Source: a candidate division Zixibacteria bacterium 4484_95
GTDB lineage: Bacteria > Zixibacteria > MSB-5A5 > UBA10806 > 4484-95
NCBI GenBank assembly: GCA_002085375.1
Contig: NATP01000007.1
Coordinates: forward strand, 1 to 32,600
Direction: 5' to 3'
DNA length: 32,600 bases
The first letter of the stretch is position 1; every line of letters begins with the position of its first letter. Shown here piece after piece: positions 32,151 to 32,600 of this stretch. A program made the position numbers and the translations under genes. The notes under the pieces were generated by a model. The model made no database searches. It saw only the letters and a program-made list of their open reading frames with translations, and was not told the DNA's origin.

Positions 32151-32600
32151 CTAAAAATTCCGTGGAATAAGCGTCTTATATTCATACTGGTTATCACCCA
32201 CATTTTCAAAAACTTGATAACCGGTACGGTATTGATTATAAAATAAAACCTCTCCCAACCCATCGCCATCGAGATCGCCAAATTTCTCGTCTTTCACATG
32301 ACTAACCTCCCATAAGTAAGTCCATACTATTGTATCTGGATAGCTGTCATATCTCCTGCTTTCCATAATTGCTTCACCTTCAAGATTAACCAAAAATAGG
32401 TCTGTTAATCCATCACCATCAGGATCTCCCGTATCTCTAATAGACCCATATGTATTGTATTCGTAATGTTCAAAAAACCAGGGATATAAGAAAGCTTCCC
32501 TGTATAACATTGCATCAACGGTAGCGTAAATTTCGTAAAGTCCATTATGGTCGGCATCTATGGGTTTCATCCGCACATACCATGGCAATTCAGCTACCCG
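32151..32600 (-). CDS. N-proximal part of FG-GAP/dockerin protein, cut by the right edge
   Basis: Open from the window end through about 149 codons to TAG 32151-32153; the true start lies outside. The reading starts RVAELPWYVRM, so the TTG at 32588 is unlikely to be a genuine start. It carries repeated calcium-binding loops of the FG-GAP/VCBS type, roughly 40-50 residues apart: DADHNGLYEIYATVD, DPDGDGLTDLFLVN, DLDGDGLGEVLFYN. These form a beta-propeller in integrin-alpha-like proteins. The frame stops at PRNF, but shifting by one base continues as LGDTDGDG, the next repeat. The break lies in a run of five A on the plus strand (32153-32157). The product should be a single secreted protein ending in a dockerin. 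Confidence 0.8.
   Translation of the reverse strand, partial: RVAELPWYVRMKPIDADHNGLYEIYATVDAMLYREAFLYPWFFEHYEYNTYGSIRDTGDPDGDGLTDLFLVNLEGEAIMESRRYDSYPDTIVWTYLWEVSHVKDEKFGDLDGDGLGEVLFYNQYRTGYQVFENVGDNQYEYKTLIPRNF

Noticed and set aside
1-32600. CRISPR arrays, insertion sequences, integrases or attachment sites
   Set aside because: No regularly spaced direct repeats, transposase or recombinase motifs were found. The tRNA-Asn gene has an intact 3' end with no obvious nearby duplication of it.

Overview
The window looks like chromosomal DNA of an uncultured Gram-negative bacterium, most likely from the FCB side of the tree (Zixibacteria, Marinimicrobia or KSB1-like lineages). The evidence is a secreted protein ending in a type IX-style sorting domain with the NYPNPFN signature (about 6535-6794), an FG-GAP/dockerin protein at the right edge, a type IV pilus operon that includes an outer-membrane secretin, and large multi-sensor kinases. 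The phylum is an inference and I could not test it. DNA is AT-rich throughout. I see no insertion sequence, phage, integrase or CRISPR array.

Layout. 140-2339 (+): four small soluble enzymes or binding proteins (GNAT, cupin, thioredoxin, divergent aldo/keto reductase). 4241-2478 (-): an uncharacterised three-gene cluster (TPR-like protein, one-pass membrane peptide, protein with a sigma-region-4-like helix-turn-helix). 4779-6794 (+): the secreted sorting-domain protein. 17784-7118 (-): a tightly packed type IV pilus operon in the order pilB, pilC, four prepilins, a pilM-pilN fusion, pilO, pilP-like, pilQ. 22556-18016 (-): a three-gene phosphorelay (membrane histidine kinase, stand-alone receiver, hybrid kinase with a receiver at each end) just upstream of the pilus operon. 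22986-24244: a small membrane protein and an SDR reductase. 24363-24435 (-): tRNA-Asn. 24502-26063 (+): Sir2 deacylase plus nucleotidyltransferase-like protein. 27747-26128 (-): a GT-C-like polytopic membrane protein. 28010-29590 (+): bifunctional NAD(P)H-hydrate repair enzyme. 29694-31475 (+): a membrane VTT/DedA-like domain fused to a radical SAM enzyme. 32600-31534 (-): an FG-GAP/dockerin protein, cut by the window edge and split by a one-base frame break.

How parts work together. The pilus genes overlap by 1, 4 or about 20 bases, so they are probably translated in concert. PilB drives assembly on PilC, and PilMN-PilO-PilP connect the inner-membrane platform to the PilQ secretin. The prepilins rise in size (138, 144, 245, 609 aa). 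The largest is its 245-aa neighbour plus an eight-glycine hinge and a DUF2341-LamG-like head, so I read it as a tip adhesin. The adjacent kinase trio is a plausible but unproven regulator.

Several + strand genes (Sir2, NAD(P)H-hydrate repair, radical SAM) have promoter-like hexamers so close to the ATG that the mRNA should have little or no 5' leader.
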